NCBI GenBank assembly: GCA_047629355.1
Contig: JBLHWU010000014.1
Span: forward strand, 1-44,685
DNA: 44,685 bases
DNA from: CAYUNA01 sp047629355
GTDB taxonomy: Bacteria; Bacteroidota; Bacteroidia; Chitinophagales; Saprospiraceae
Reading direction: 5' to 3'
The notes beneath the pieces were generated by a model. It ran no database searches. It saw only the letters and a program-made list of their open reading frames with translations, and had not been told where the DNA came from. Below are positions 8,358 through 15,957 of the stretch, piece after piece. The translations under genes were made by a program, and so were the position numbers. Positions within the stretch are counted from its first letter, which is position 1; every line of letters begins with the position of its first letter.

Positions 8358-11300
8358 ATGAGCAAACGACACTTTCTTCGACCAATTATCAAAGCAATAG
8401 GTCTTTATACTTTTCTTTTCATCATACTCGTGGTGACTATTCTTCCTGTTTTATTTTTTCACGTTTTTTATCGAATTTGGGCCTGGGTCAAGGAATGGAA
8501 GTTATGGTGGTATCGCCCCTTCGTTAAAGGTATTCCAAAAGAATATTACACTGCCGATTTTTCAAAGGTAAGGGAGCAAGAATTGGAGGCGGTGCAAGCT
8601 CGACGCGCCTATTATGATTTACCAGATGCAGATAAGAAAGACTTGTGGGGTTTGTCTATTTCGGGCGGAGGAATACGGTCAGCGACTTTGGGTTTGGGTA
8701 TGATTCAAACGTTCATTTCTGAGAATGTGATGAAAGATTTTGATTATATGAGTACCGTATCTGGTGGTGGTTATATTGGGTCTTGCTTAACTTCATTAAT
8801 GAGCTTGGAAGAGAGAGTAAAAGGTAATTTTTACAAACAGAAAATATTAAAGGAGGAAAAAAAATCTTTGGAAAATTTATTAGTAGATGAAAATTTACCA
8901 GAGGAAGTTCAAGCTGATATCTATGTAAAAATTCAGAAAAAAGAAGATAAAATTGCGCGTTTAGAATGGGACATTATGGACAAGCAAAGCGCGCCCAATC
9001 TCCATGAATTAGACCTAACACCACAAAACTCTCCTTTCACCACTGAATCCACTTGCAGCTATCAATCCTTTGACAAAGCGGAATTTAATACGCTTCATCA
9101 AATGCACCACCTGCGCACACACGGACAATATTTAACTCCAGACCAGGGCATTGGCAATCGGGATGTTAAGCGAGCATTTGGGGCGATTTGGACAGGAATT
9201 ATGCACAATTTATTTGCCTATTTTACAGTAGTTGCCATCATTATTTCCTTAGCATTTACGCTTCTTTTTGCAATTTCTAATGGCGAATTTTTCGAAGCCG
9301 TCAATTATGATACCGTTGAATACTTACAAGATGAAAGCAATCTTAGTTTTGTGATGCGAGAGATTGACAATTGGTACAATAAAGGCATTCGACGACAAGG
9401 GAAATTCATTTCTGAAGCAGTTCGTGACCACCGTTATTTGTGTTCGATTTTTAGTTTTATTGGTTTCTTTTTTAGCATGGGCTTTCTATTTTTCGCCTTT
9501 TGGTATCAACGTCCGCCAGCTACGGATGACCGGGCAAATAGAGTAACCTCTGGTTCATCTTTTACCAATGAACAAGAACAAAAGTGGCTTAATTTTTTTC
9601 GGATTACGAGCTATATAATCTTACTTGTTTTTCCCGTGGTATCCGTCGCTTTGATGATACAGTTTTCGGAAGAACATACTTTTAGAAATTTCTATTGGAT
9701 CGTCTTTGCGTTACCCTTCTTCTTTGGAGTCGGAATGATTATCGGCACATTTATGATTACGCCCTTGATGGAATATTCTAAATTCGTCTGGATTCCTTTA
9801 TTAAAAAACTTCAATGACCGATTCAATCGGGGCGGGGCGGGTAAACGAGTAATTCATCAAATCAATCGGCGCAGAAATTCACCAACGTATCGGTCACTTT
9901 ACTCCGCTACCCAAGGACAGGCGATGTATATTTTGATATTAGGCGTACTGATTCCATTTGTTTTATTGGCAGTTTTTTCCTTACGTTTGGAAGGGAATTT
10001 TCTATTTTCCTTATTTTCTCTTGGTGTCGTTTATTACTTTTTTACGAGTAAATTTGGTAGCGGAACTGACTTTTTTAATCGCCTTTTGGAACGCATCAAA
10101 CTACCAATGTTGAATCTTTCTGTCTTTTTAATGATGTTTATCACCATGTCTGTTTTTGCAGGTTGGATTATCAATTGGCACGGTGCGGTAAGTCAAAATT
10201 CTGAAATTATCATTATTAACAATGCAGGTGAAGGTTTGACTTATGATACTGAACCACAAATTTCTGACTTGCTTTTCAAACGGCGTTTTGATACTTTAGA
10301 ATTTAAAATCACGCACTTTGATACAACTCGTTATCAGTTAAATTTTTTCGGTGACACGACCAACGCTTTTAAAATCATTCAAAAAACGCCCATTCGACAA
10401 GGCGAAGAATATATTACACAAGTATATCCTCGAAAAAAGTATTCTAAGCAAGAAGGCTATGTTTCGTTTAGCAAATATTACCATACCGACTCGCTTTTGG
10501 TGAGAATTGCCGTCAGTGAGGCACAAAATTCTCTGGGTTATGAATTGGGTGGCATCCCATTTCAAGGCTTTCATATTGGACTTTTTAAAATTAGTACACG
10601 GTCGTTAATTTTATTCCTTTTATGTTGTGTTTTCCTATTTATAATGGGACATTTAACCAATGTAAATCGCTTATCCTTGCACTATTTTTATCGCGACCGA
10701 TTGTCCGAAACCTATTTAATGACGGAAGGACGAGTCAAACGTTCGGAAGCACTCGCAAGACAAGGCATGCCACTAAAGTTACTCCGAAATCACTCCGATT
10801 TATACCTAAATAATATCAACGATGCAGACAAAGGTCCTTACCATTTAATTATGGCAGGTCTCAACTTACAGGGCAGCAATGATTTGGTTCGAAAAGTAAT
10901 GAAATCCGAACCATTTTTATTTTCGAAAGCCTATATTGGCTCAGCAAGTACAGGTTATGTGCAAACAAAAGAGTATCGTGGTGGCACGACTACCCTATCC
11001 TTAGCCATGACGATTTCGGGTGCAGCAGTTTCGACTGGAATGGGTAAATTGAGCTTTGCAGCCCAAGCATTTTTTATGGCGTTATTTAACTTACGAACGG
11101 GTTTTTGGATTGAAAACCCTTGGTATTACCGAAATAGTGTGTCCATTGAAGAAGTTGAAAACAAGGCTTGGAAAATCTGGAAACGCCCCTGGTGGATGCG
11201 CTATTTATTTTATGAAATGTTTGGCTTAACTAATGCCCAAACACCATATGTCAACGTTTCAGATGGTGGCTTTACCGGTGACAATTTAGGGCTTTTACCC

Positions 11301-11765
11301 TTGCTACAACGGCAGTGCAAAAAAGTCGTCGTTTGTGATTTTGAAGAAGATAAGTCGTTCTCTTTTGAAGCCTTCACACACGCTTGTCGAATTGCAAATA
11401 TTGAGTACAATACAGAGATTGAAATCAATCTTACACCGCTGCTGCCAAATGAAGATGCAGAACCATTTCATCAAAGTAAAACCAGTGTTATTAAAGGTAT
11501 AATTCGCTACCCAAATAATGAACAAGGGGAAATTATTTACATAAAATCCAGTATTGCCGCTTTTAGAATTGACACCGAAGATTTGGATGATATGCCCGTC
11601 AATGTGTTTAATTATAAAAAAGAAAATCCAAGTTTTCCACATGAAACGACAGCCGACCAGTTTTTTAATGATGTGCAATTTGAAGCGTATCGGGCATTGG
11701 GAAATCATCTGGCGACGCAGGCTTTGCCTTCTATTTTGGGATGGGAAAAGGAACGGAAAATGTAG
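8358..11765 (+). CDS. Large membrane patatin-like phospholipase
   Basis: Predicted lipid acyl hydrolase of the patatin family in the cell envelope. The oxyanion motif is SGGGIRSATLG (near residue 100), the nucleophile is Ser135 in TVSGGGYIGS, and the dyad aspartate is Asp969 in SDGGFTGD. A first membrane helix lies at residues 12-40. About eight more lie between residues 275 and 790, so the patatin fold is split by a long membrane insert. After the last helix comes NRLSLHYFYRDRL, a motif I know from other large membrane patatins. A TTG precedes the ATG at 8358; I choose the ATG (MSKRHFLRP). Length 1135 aa, against roughly 300 for a plain patatin domain. The stop codon lies in a repeat beginning at 11762. 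Substrate unknown; phospholipid turnover is the likely role. Confidence 0.85.
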   Translation: MSKRHFLRPIIKAIGLYTFLFIILVVTILPVLFFHVFYRIWAWVKEWKLWWYRPFVKGIPKEYYTADFSKVREQELEAVQARRAYYDLPDADKKDLWGLSISGGGIRSATLGLGMIQTFISENVMKDFDYMSTVSGGGYIGSCLTSLMSLEERVKGNFYKQKILKEEKKSLENLLVDENLPEEVQADIYVKIQKKEDKIARLEWDIMDKQSAPNLHELDLTPQNSPFTTESTCSYQSFDKAEFNTLHQMHHLRTHGQYLTPDQGIGNRDVKRAFGAIWTGIMHNLFAYFTVVAIIISLAFTLLFAISNGEFFEAVNYDTVEYLQDESNLSFVMREIDNWYNKGIRRQGKFISEAVRDHRYLCSIFSFIGFFFSMGFLFFAFWYQRPPATDDRANRVTSGSSFTNEQEQKWLNFFRITSYIILLVFPVVSVALMIQFSEEHTFRNFYWIVFALPFFFGVGMIIGTFMITPLMEYSKFVWIPLLKNFNDRFNRGGAGKRVIHQINRRRNSPTYRSLYSATQGQAMYILILGVLIPFVLLAVFSLRLEGNFLFSLFSLGVVYYFFTSKFGSGTDFFNRLLERIKLPMLNLSVFLMMFITMSVFAGWIINWHGAVSQNSEIIIINNAGEGLTYDTEPQISDLLFKRRFDTLEFKITHFDTTRYQLNFFGDTTNAFKIIQKTPIRQGEEYITQVYPRKKYSKQEGYVSFSKYYHTDSLLVRIAVSEAQNSLGYELGGIPFQGFHIGLFKISTRSLILFLLCCVFLFIMGHLTNVNRLSLHYFYRDRLSETYLMTEGRVKRSEALARQGMPLKLLRNHSDLYLNNINDADKGPYHLIMAGLNLQGSNDLVRKVMKSEPFLFSKAYIGSASTGYVQTKEYRGGTTTLSLAMTISGAAVSTGMGKLSFAAQAFFMALFNLRTGFWIENPWYYRNSVSIEEVENKAWKIWKRPWWMRYLFYEMFGLTNAQTPYVNVSDGGFTGDNLGLLPLLQRQCKKVVVCDFEEDKSFSFEAFTHACRIANIEYNTEIEINLTPLLPNEDAEPFHQSKTSVIKGIIRYPNNEQGEIIYIKSSIAAFRIDTEDLDDMPVNVFNYKKENPSFPHETTADQFFNDVQFEAYRALGNHLATQALPSILGWEKERKM

Positions 11766-11857
11766 GGTGCGCACCCTTGTGGTCGCCCAACGTATAATAA
11801 AAATGCGATATTGGGCGACCAAATGCAATGTTGGGCGACCACAAGGATCGCCCCTAC
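11762..11857. repeat. GC-rich inverted repeat, GTAGGG...CCCTAC type
   Basis: CTTGTGGTCGCCCAAC near the left end pairs with GTTGGGCGACCACAAG near the right, with an extra internal TTGGGCGACC copy at 11812-11821. Outer ends GTAGGG and CCCCTAC also pair. The composition contrasts with the AT-rich surroundings. The patatin stop codon TAG is bases 2-4 of the repeat. Confidence 0.75.
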
Positions 11858-12003
11858 GTACATTTAACCTTTAAATTACACAACACTTTAATGTATTCTA
11901 AAAACTAAACCCTAATTTTACACTACTTTTTAACTAAAGCCCGCATCTTAAAAACCTAAACTGTTAATTATTTTCGATTATACTTTACCAAAAATAAATT
12001 TTT

Positions 12004-14529
12004 ATGAAAAAATTATTTACCTTTTTCTTCTTTTCCCTTTGTTTATTCTCCGTCAAAGCCCAAGTGGTGATTACTGAAATAATGTACAACAACCCTGGAA
12101 CGGATGAATTCGAATTCATTGAATTGTACAACAATTCTTCCAGCAGCATTCAGCTGGAAAACTGGACTTTTTCAGATGCCATGGACTATACTTTTCCTGC
12201 ACACGATTTAGCAGCTGGAGGTTACGTTGTAATTGCTATTGATGCTGTAAAATTTTTAGATTCTTTAGGCGTGATTGCTTTGGATTGGCCAACTGGTCAA
12301 AACTTAACCAATTCGTCTGAAAACATCGTTTTAAATGATGCAACTGGTACCATGATTGACAATGTAACCTACGGAGACGGTGGAGATTGGCCAACTGCTG
12401 CCGATGGTGACGGTCCTTCCTTAGTACTCTGTGATTTTGATGCAGACAATAATGACCCTGCGAACTGGATTGCATGCACAACTCCTTCTGGCTTCACTTT
12501 AGGCACAAATCCTGATGAATTTTTCATCAATCCATTGGCTGCTTCTGACTGTCCAATCGGGGCAATTCTTGAAATTGTGGGCAACGCAATTACTGTTAGT
12601 GAAACAGACGGTTTTGCAACAATAGAAGTTAAAATTTCTTCTGGTAATTCTAACGCAACTTCTGTTGATTTGAATATCACAGGCGGTACGGCGACCAACG
12701 GAATGGACTATACTTTCACAGACCCAACAACGGTGACCTTTGCAGCAGGTGTCGTTTCGGAAACACAATCGGTGGTTATCACCTTGACTGATGATGTTGA
12801 TCCAGAAACATTGGAAACCATCACTTTTGAATTGAGTAATCCTACTAATATGGGTAGCATTGCGCCAAATCAAGGCGACTTCTTGATTAATATTCAAGAC
12901 GACGATACACAAATTACAAATGCATTAGTGATTTCTGGTGTTTTTGATGCTCAACCAGGTGCCGCAGGTACGAAAGGTTTTGAATTAAAAGCCTTAGCAG
13001 ATATCGCAGACATTAGCGTTTTCGGAGTTTCTTCTGTTAATAATGGTGGTGGTTCTAATGGTATCGAATTTGCTTTTCCAATGATGTCAATGACGGCAGG
13101 GCAATGTTTATACGTGGTAGATGATTCTACTAAATTTATAGACTTCTTTGGTTTTAACGCTGATTTTGTAGAAGGTGCTGCGAATATCAATGGTGATGAC
13201 GCAATTGAATTGTATGAAAATGGTGTTATCATCGACGTATTTGGTGAGGTAGATGTGGATGGTTCTGGTCAACCTTGGGAATACTTGGACGGATGGGTTT
13301 ACCGCAAGAACGGAACAGGTCCAGACGGCGATGCTTTCAATGTCAACAATTGGAATTATAGTGGTATTGATGCATTGCAAGGTTTTCCGAACAATGATGC
13401 AGCAGATGCACCATTTCCTGTTTGTATGTATAGTGCTATGGCGCCAACCGATATTTCTGCCAGCAATGATAATGTAGTAACGGACCAAGATGTAGCGATT
13501 ACGATTAACGTGTTAGCGAATGACATTTTGCCAAACGACTTGACGTCAATGACTATCATAGCACAAGCCATGAACGGTACAGCAGTTGCTAACGGTACGA
13601 CTGATATTACCTATACCCCAAATGCTGGGTTCTGCGGTGATACGGATACTTTTGAATACGAAATTTGCGATGCCAATGGTTGTAGCATAGCGATAGTAGC
13701 AGTCGGTGTAGCTTGTCCCATTTCTTATACGCCGACTGACATTGGCGATGCAGTAGTTGGTGATAATGTACAACTTCAAGGAATTGTTTATGGTATTGAC
13801 ATGCAAGGGACTTCGGATGCGGTGCAATTTACCGTAATCGATGCGACAGGTGGTATTAGCTTGTTTAGCGGCAATAATTTCGGTTATACTGTTGTGGAAG
13901 GCGATGAAATCATTGTACAAGGCGCTATTGAAGAATTTAGCTGCTTGGCGCAAATTAATCCAGATACACTTTGGTTGGTTTCGCAAGGTAATGCTTTGGT
14001 GACACCAGCTGATGTTGATGATTTAAGTGAAGCAACAGAATCAGAGTTGATTCGATTGAATGGTTGGTTCGCCGAATCTGTCAATGGTAGCAATGTTACC
14101 ATTATCAAAGGTGGTTTGACATCTGTAATGCGAATTGATTCTGATACGGGTATAGACCCAATGGACTATTTGGACAATGAATTGGTTATCACAGGAATAG
14201 GTGGACAATTTGACAATAATGGTCCTTGCGATGAAGGTTATCAAATCCTGCCTCGCTACGATTCTGATATTGAAATTATCGTTAGCACCATCGACCAAAC
14301 ATTGGGTGAAAAAATCAACTTCTTCCCGAATCCAGCAAACGACTTTTTGACGATTCAGTCTGAAATTGACTTAGAAGAAATCACTATTTCTAACATGGTT
14401 GGTCAAACGATAAAAGTATTTACCAATGACTTTTCTCAATTAGATATTGCAGAATTGCCACAAGGTTTTTATGTATTGACATTCAAAACAGGCGACCGAA
14501 TTTGGGCAACTGAATTCGCGAAAATGTAG
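12004..14529 (+). CDS. Secreted lamin-tail / Calx-beta multidomain protein with T9SS sorting domain
   Basis: 841-residue exported protein. Signal peptide 1-20 (LFTFFFFSLCLFSVKAQ). A lamin-tail domain follows (VVITEIMYNNPGTDEFEFIE, residues 21-165). Next come a Calx-beta module (ITVSETDGFATIEV to LINIQDDD, about 195-300), a second lamin-tail-like region (300-470), an Ig/cadherin-like module rich in aspartate (475-570), and an OB-fold-like segment (YTPTDIGDAVVGDNVQLQG, 575-745). The end (INFFPNPANDFLTIQSEIDL to ATEFAKM) is a classic type IX secretion C-terminal domain, so the protein should be exported by the T9SS and anchored or released at the surface. Such architectures occur with extracellular nucleases, but no nuclease catalytic domain is visible. 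Likely calcium-binding surface or adhesion protein. Confidence 0.85.
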   Translation: MKKLFTFFFFSLCLFSVKAQVVITEIMYNNPGTDEFEFIELYNNSSSSIQLENWTFSDAMDYTFPAHDLAAGGYVVIAIDAVKFLDSLGVIALDWPTGQNLTNSSENIVLNDATGTMIDNVTYGDGGDWPTAADGDGPSLVLCDFDADNNDPANWIACTTPSGFTLGTNPDEFFINPLAASDCPIGAILEIVGNAITVSETDGFATIEVKISSGNSNATSVDLNITGGTATNGMDYTFTDPTTVTFAAGVVSETQSVVITLTDDVDPETLETITFELSNPTNMGSIAPNQGDFLINIQDDDTQITNALVISGVFDAQPGAAGTKGFELKALADIADISVFGVSSVNNGGGSNGIEFAFPMMSMTAGQCLYVVDDSTKFIDFFGFNADFVEGAANINGDDAIELYENGVIIDVFGEVDVDGSGQPWEYLDGWVYRKNGTGPDGDAFNVNNWNYSGIDALQGFPNNDAADAPFPVCMYSAMAPTDISASNDNVVTDQDVAITINVLANDILPNDLTSMTIIAQAMNGTAVANGTTDITYTPNAGFCGDTDTFEYEICDANGCSIAIVAVGVACPISYTPTDIGDAVVGDNVQLQGIVYGIDMQGTSDAVQFTVIDATGGISLFSGNNFGYTVVEGDEIIVQGAIEEFSCLAQINPDTLWLVSQGNALVTPADVDDLSEATESELIRLNGWFAESVNGSNVTIIKGGLTSVMRIDSDTGIDPMDYLDNELVITGIGGQFDNNGPCDEGYQILPRYDSDIEIIVSTIDQTLGEKINFFPNPANDFLTIQSEIDLEEITISNMVGQTIKVFTNDFSQLDIAELPQGFYVLTFKTGDRIWATEFAKM

Positions 14530-14533
14530 TTTT

Positions 14534-14612
14534 TCGGGTATTGGGTACTGGGTATTAGGTGCTGGATTTTGGGCACTTAATTAGCCCAGTACCCAGTACC
14601 TAATACCCAATT
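14534..14612. repeat. GGGTAYT-type palindrome with G-quadruplex potential
   Basis: GGGTATTGGGTACTGGGTAT (from 14536) pairs imperfectly with the inverse array ending at 14611 (CCCAGTACCCAGTACC, TAATACCCAA). One strand thus carries four or more closely spaced G runs in telomere-like spacing. It fills almost the whole gap between the T9SS cargo and the glycosyltransferase. Confidence 0.75.
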
Positions 14613-14616
14613 ACCT

Positions 14617-15726
14617 ATGAAGATTATCCTTACCGTTACCAACGATTTGACCTATGACCAGCGAATGATTCGCATCTGTACCAGTCTTACCAATGCTGGG
14701 TTTGAGGTGTTGCTGGTTGGTCGGCAGCGGGATTTTTCAAAGCCTTTCCAGCAGCAGCCTTTTACTCAAAAACGTTTAAAATGCTGGTTTAATCAGGGCA
14801 AGTTTTTTTATTTAGAATACAATATTCGACTCTTCTTCTTGTTACTTTTTTCAGAATTTGATATTGTTTGTAGCATTGATTTGGATACCATTTTAGCTGG
14901 GTTTTGGGTTTCAAAAATTAGGAATAAAACGGGTGTCTATGATGCCCATGAATATTTTACGGAAGTACCCGAAGTGGTGGAACGTCCGAAGGTTCAAGCG
15001 ATGTGGCGATGGGTTGCCAATCATACTATTCCCTGTTTAAAATATTGTTATACGGTTTGCGAAAGCTTGGCTATTGTTTTTAAAAAGGAATATGGAACTG
15101 ACTTTGAAGTGATTCGAAATGTGCCTTTTAAAATGGAAACAGCACCTTTAAAATCACCCAATTTTGAAAGTAAATCCATCATTTTATACCAAGGTGTTCT
15201 AAATGATGGACGTGGATTGGAAGAAGCGATTGCAGCGATACAACAGGTTGATAATGCGGAGTTGTGGCTGGCAGGTGAAGGTGATTTGTCAAAAGAATTG
15301 CGGCAATTGGCGAATGATTTGAAAGTTGAAGATAAAGTAAAATTTCTCGGTTATATCACGCCAGCTGAGTTAAAAAAAGTGACACAACAAGCGACTATTG
15401 GACTGAATTTATTACAAAACAAAGGACTCAATTATTATTACTCGCTTGCCAATAAAGCCTTCGATTATATTCAAAATGGAAAACCATCAATTAATATGAA
15501 ATTTCCAGAATATGAAGGGTTGAATGCGGAATATGGGACGTTTATTTTGATTGAAAACCTGGAAGTCAATGCGCTGGCACATTCTATCAATAACTTATTG
15601 ACCAACCAGGATTTGTATTTAAAAATTCAAGAAAACTGTTTGAAAGCGAAAGAGAAATTGAATTGGGAAAAAGAAGAAATAAAGCTGGTTAATTTTTACA
15701 AAAACGTTATTCAGAACGAATATTAA
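14617..15726 (+). CDS. Glycosyltransferase, GT-B fold (group 1/GT4-like)
   Basis: 369-residue cytoplasmic or peripheral enzyme that probably transfers a sugar from a nucleotide donor during cell-surface polysaccharide or glycolipid synthesis. The N-terminal Rossmann part starts MKIILTVTNDLTYDQRMIR and contains DLDTILAGFWVSK and YDAHEYFTEVPEV. The C-terminal donor domain has LYQGVLNDGRGLEEAIAAI, ELWLAGEGDL, VKFLGYITPAELK and a final NKAFDYIQNGKPSINMKFPE, in the usual GT-B order. Start ATG is unambiguous. It stands alone: upstream is the GGGTAYT palindrome and downstream a long hairpin. Acceptor and sugar cannot be told from sequence. Confidence 0.9.
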   Translation: MKIILTVTNDLTYDQRMIRICTSLTNAGFEVLLVGRQRDFSKPFQQQPFTQKRLKCWFNQGKFFYLEYNIRLFFLLLFSEFDIVCSIDLDTILAGFWVSKIRNKTGVYDAHEYFTEVPEVVERPKVQAMWRWVANHTIPCLKYCYTVCESLAIVFKKEYGTDFEVIRNVPFKMETAPLKSPNFESKSIILYQGVLNDGRGLEEAIAAIQQVDNAELWLAGEGDLSKELRQLANDLKVEDKVKFLGYITPAELKKVTQQATIGLNLLQNKGLNYYYSLANKAFDYIQNGKPSINMKFPEYEGLNAEYGTFILIENLEVNALAHSINNLLTNQDLYLKIQENCLKAKEKLNWEKEEIKLVNFYKNVIQNEY

Positions 15727-15787
15727 CGTGACGCAATTTTCCAATTTTCACACCTCCTTTGTTTCAAAATTTCATTAATGCGGAGCG

Positions 15788-15952
15788 TTAGGAACGCGAA
15801 AAAAATAACTATAGATTCTTGACAAGATATTTTGCTCTCCTTTTTTACTTTGAAAACGCTCATTATATCAACATAAATCGCAGTTTCAAACCAAAAAAGG
15901 AGAACAAAACCTTACGCCCAAGAATCTAAATTTATTTATTTCACGTTCCTAA
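15788..15952. repeat. 165-bp inverted repeat (hairpin family B, copy 1)
   Basis: Ends TTAGGAACGCGAA and TTCACGTTCCTAA. The arms include ATAGATTCTTG pairing with CAAGAATCTAAA and GCTCTCC with GGAGAAC. The copy at 43461-43624, in inverse orientation, is clearly homologous along its length. Lies between convergent genes, so it may also act as a bidirectional terminator. Confidence 0.8.
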
Positions 15953-15957
15953 TGAAA

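Noticed and set aside
12004..14529. Extracellular nuclease (ExeM/NucH type)
   Set aside because: The lamin-tail and OB-fold-like modules resemble those nucleases, but no endonuclease/exonuclease/phosphatase catalytic domain (no GTWN, SDH motifs) is present before the sorting domain.
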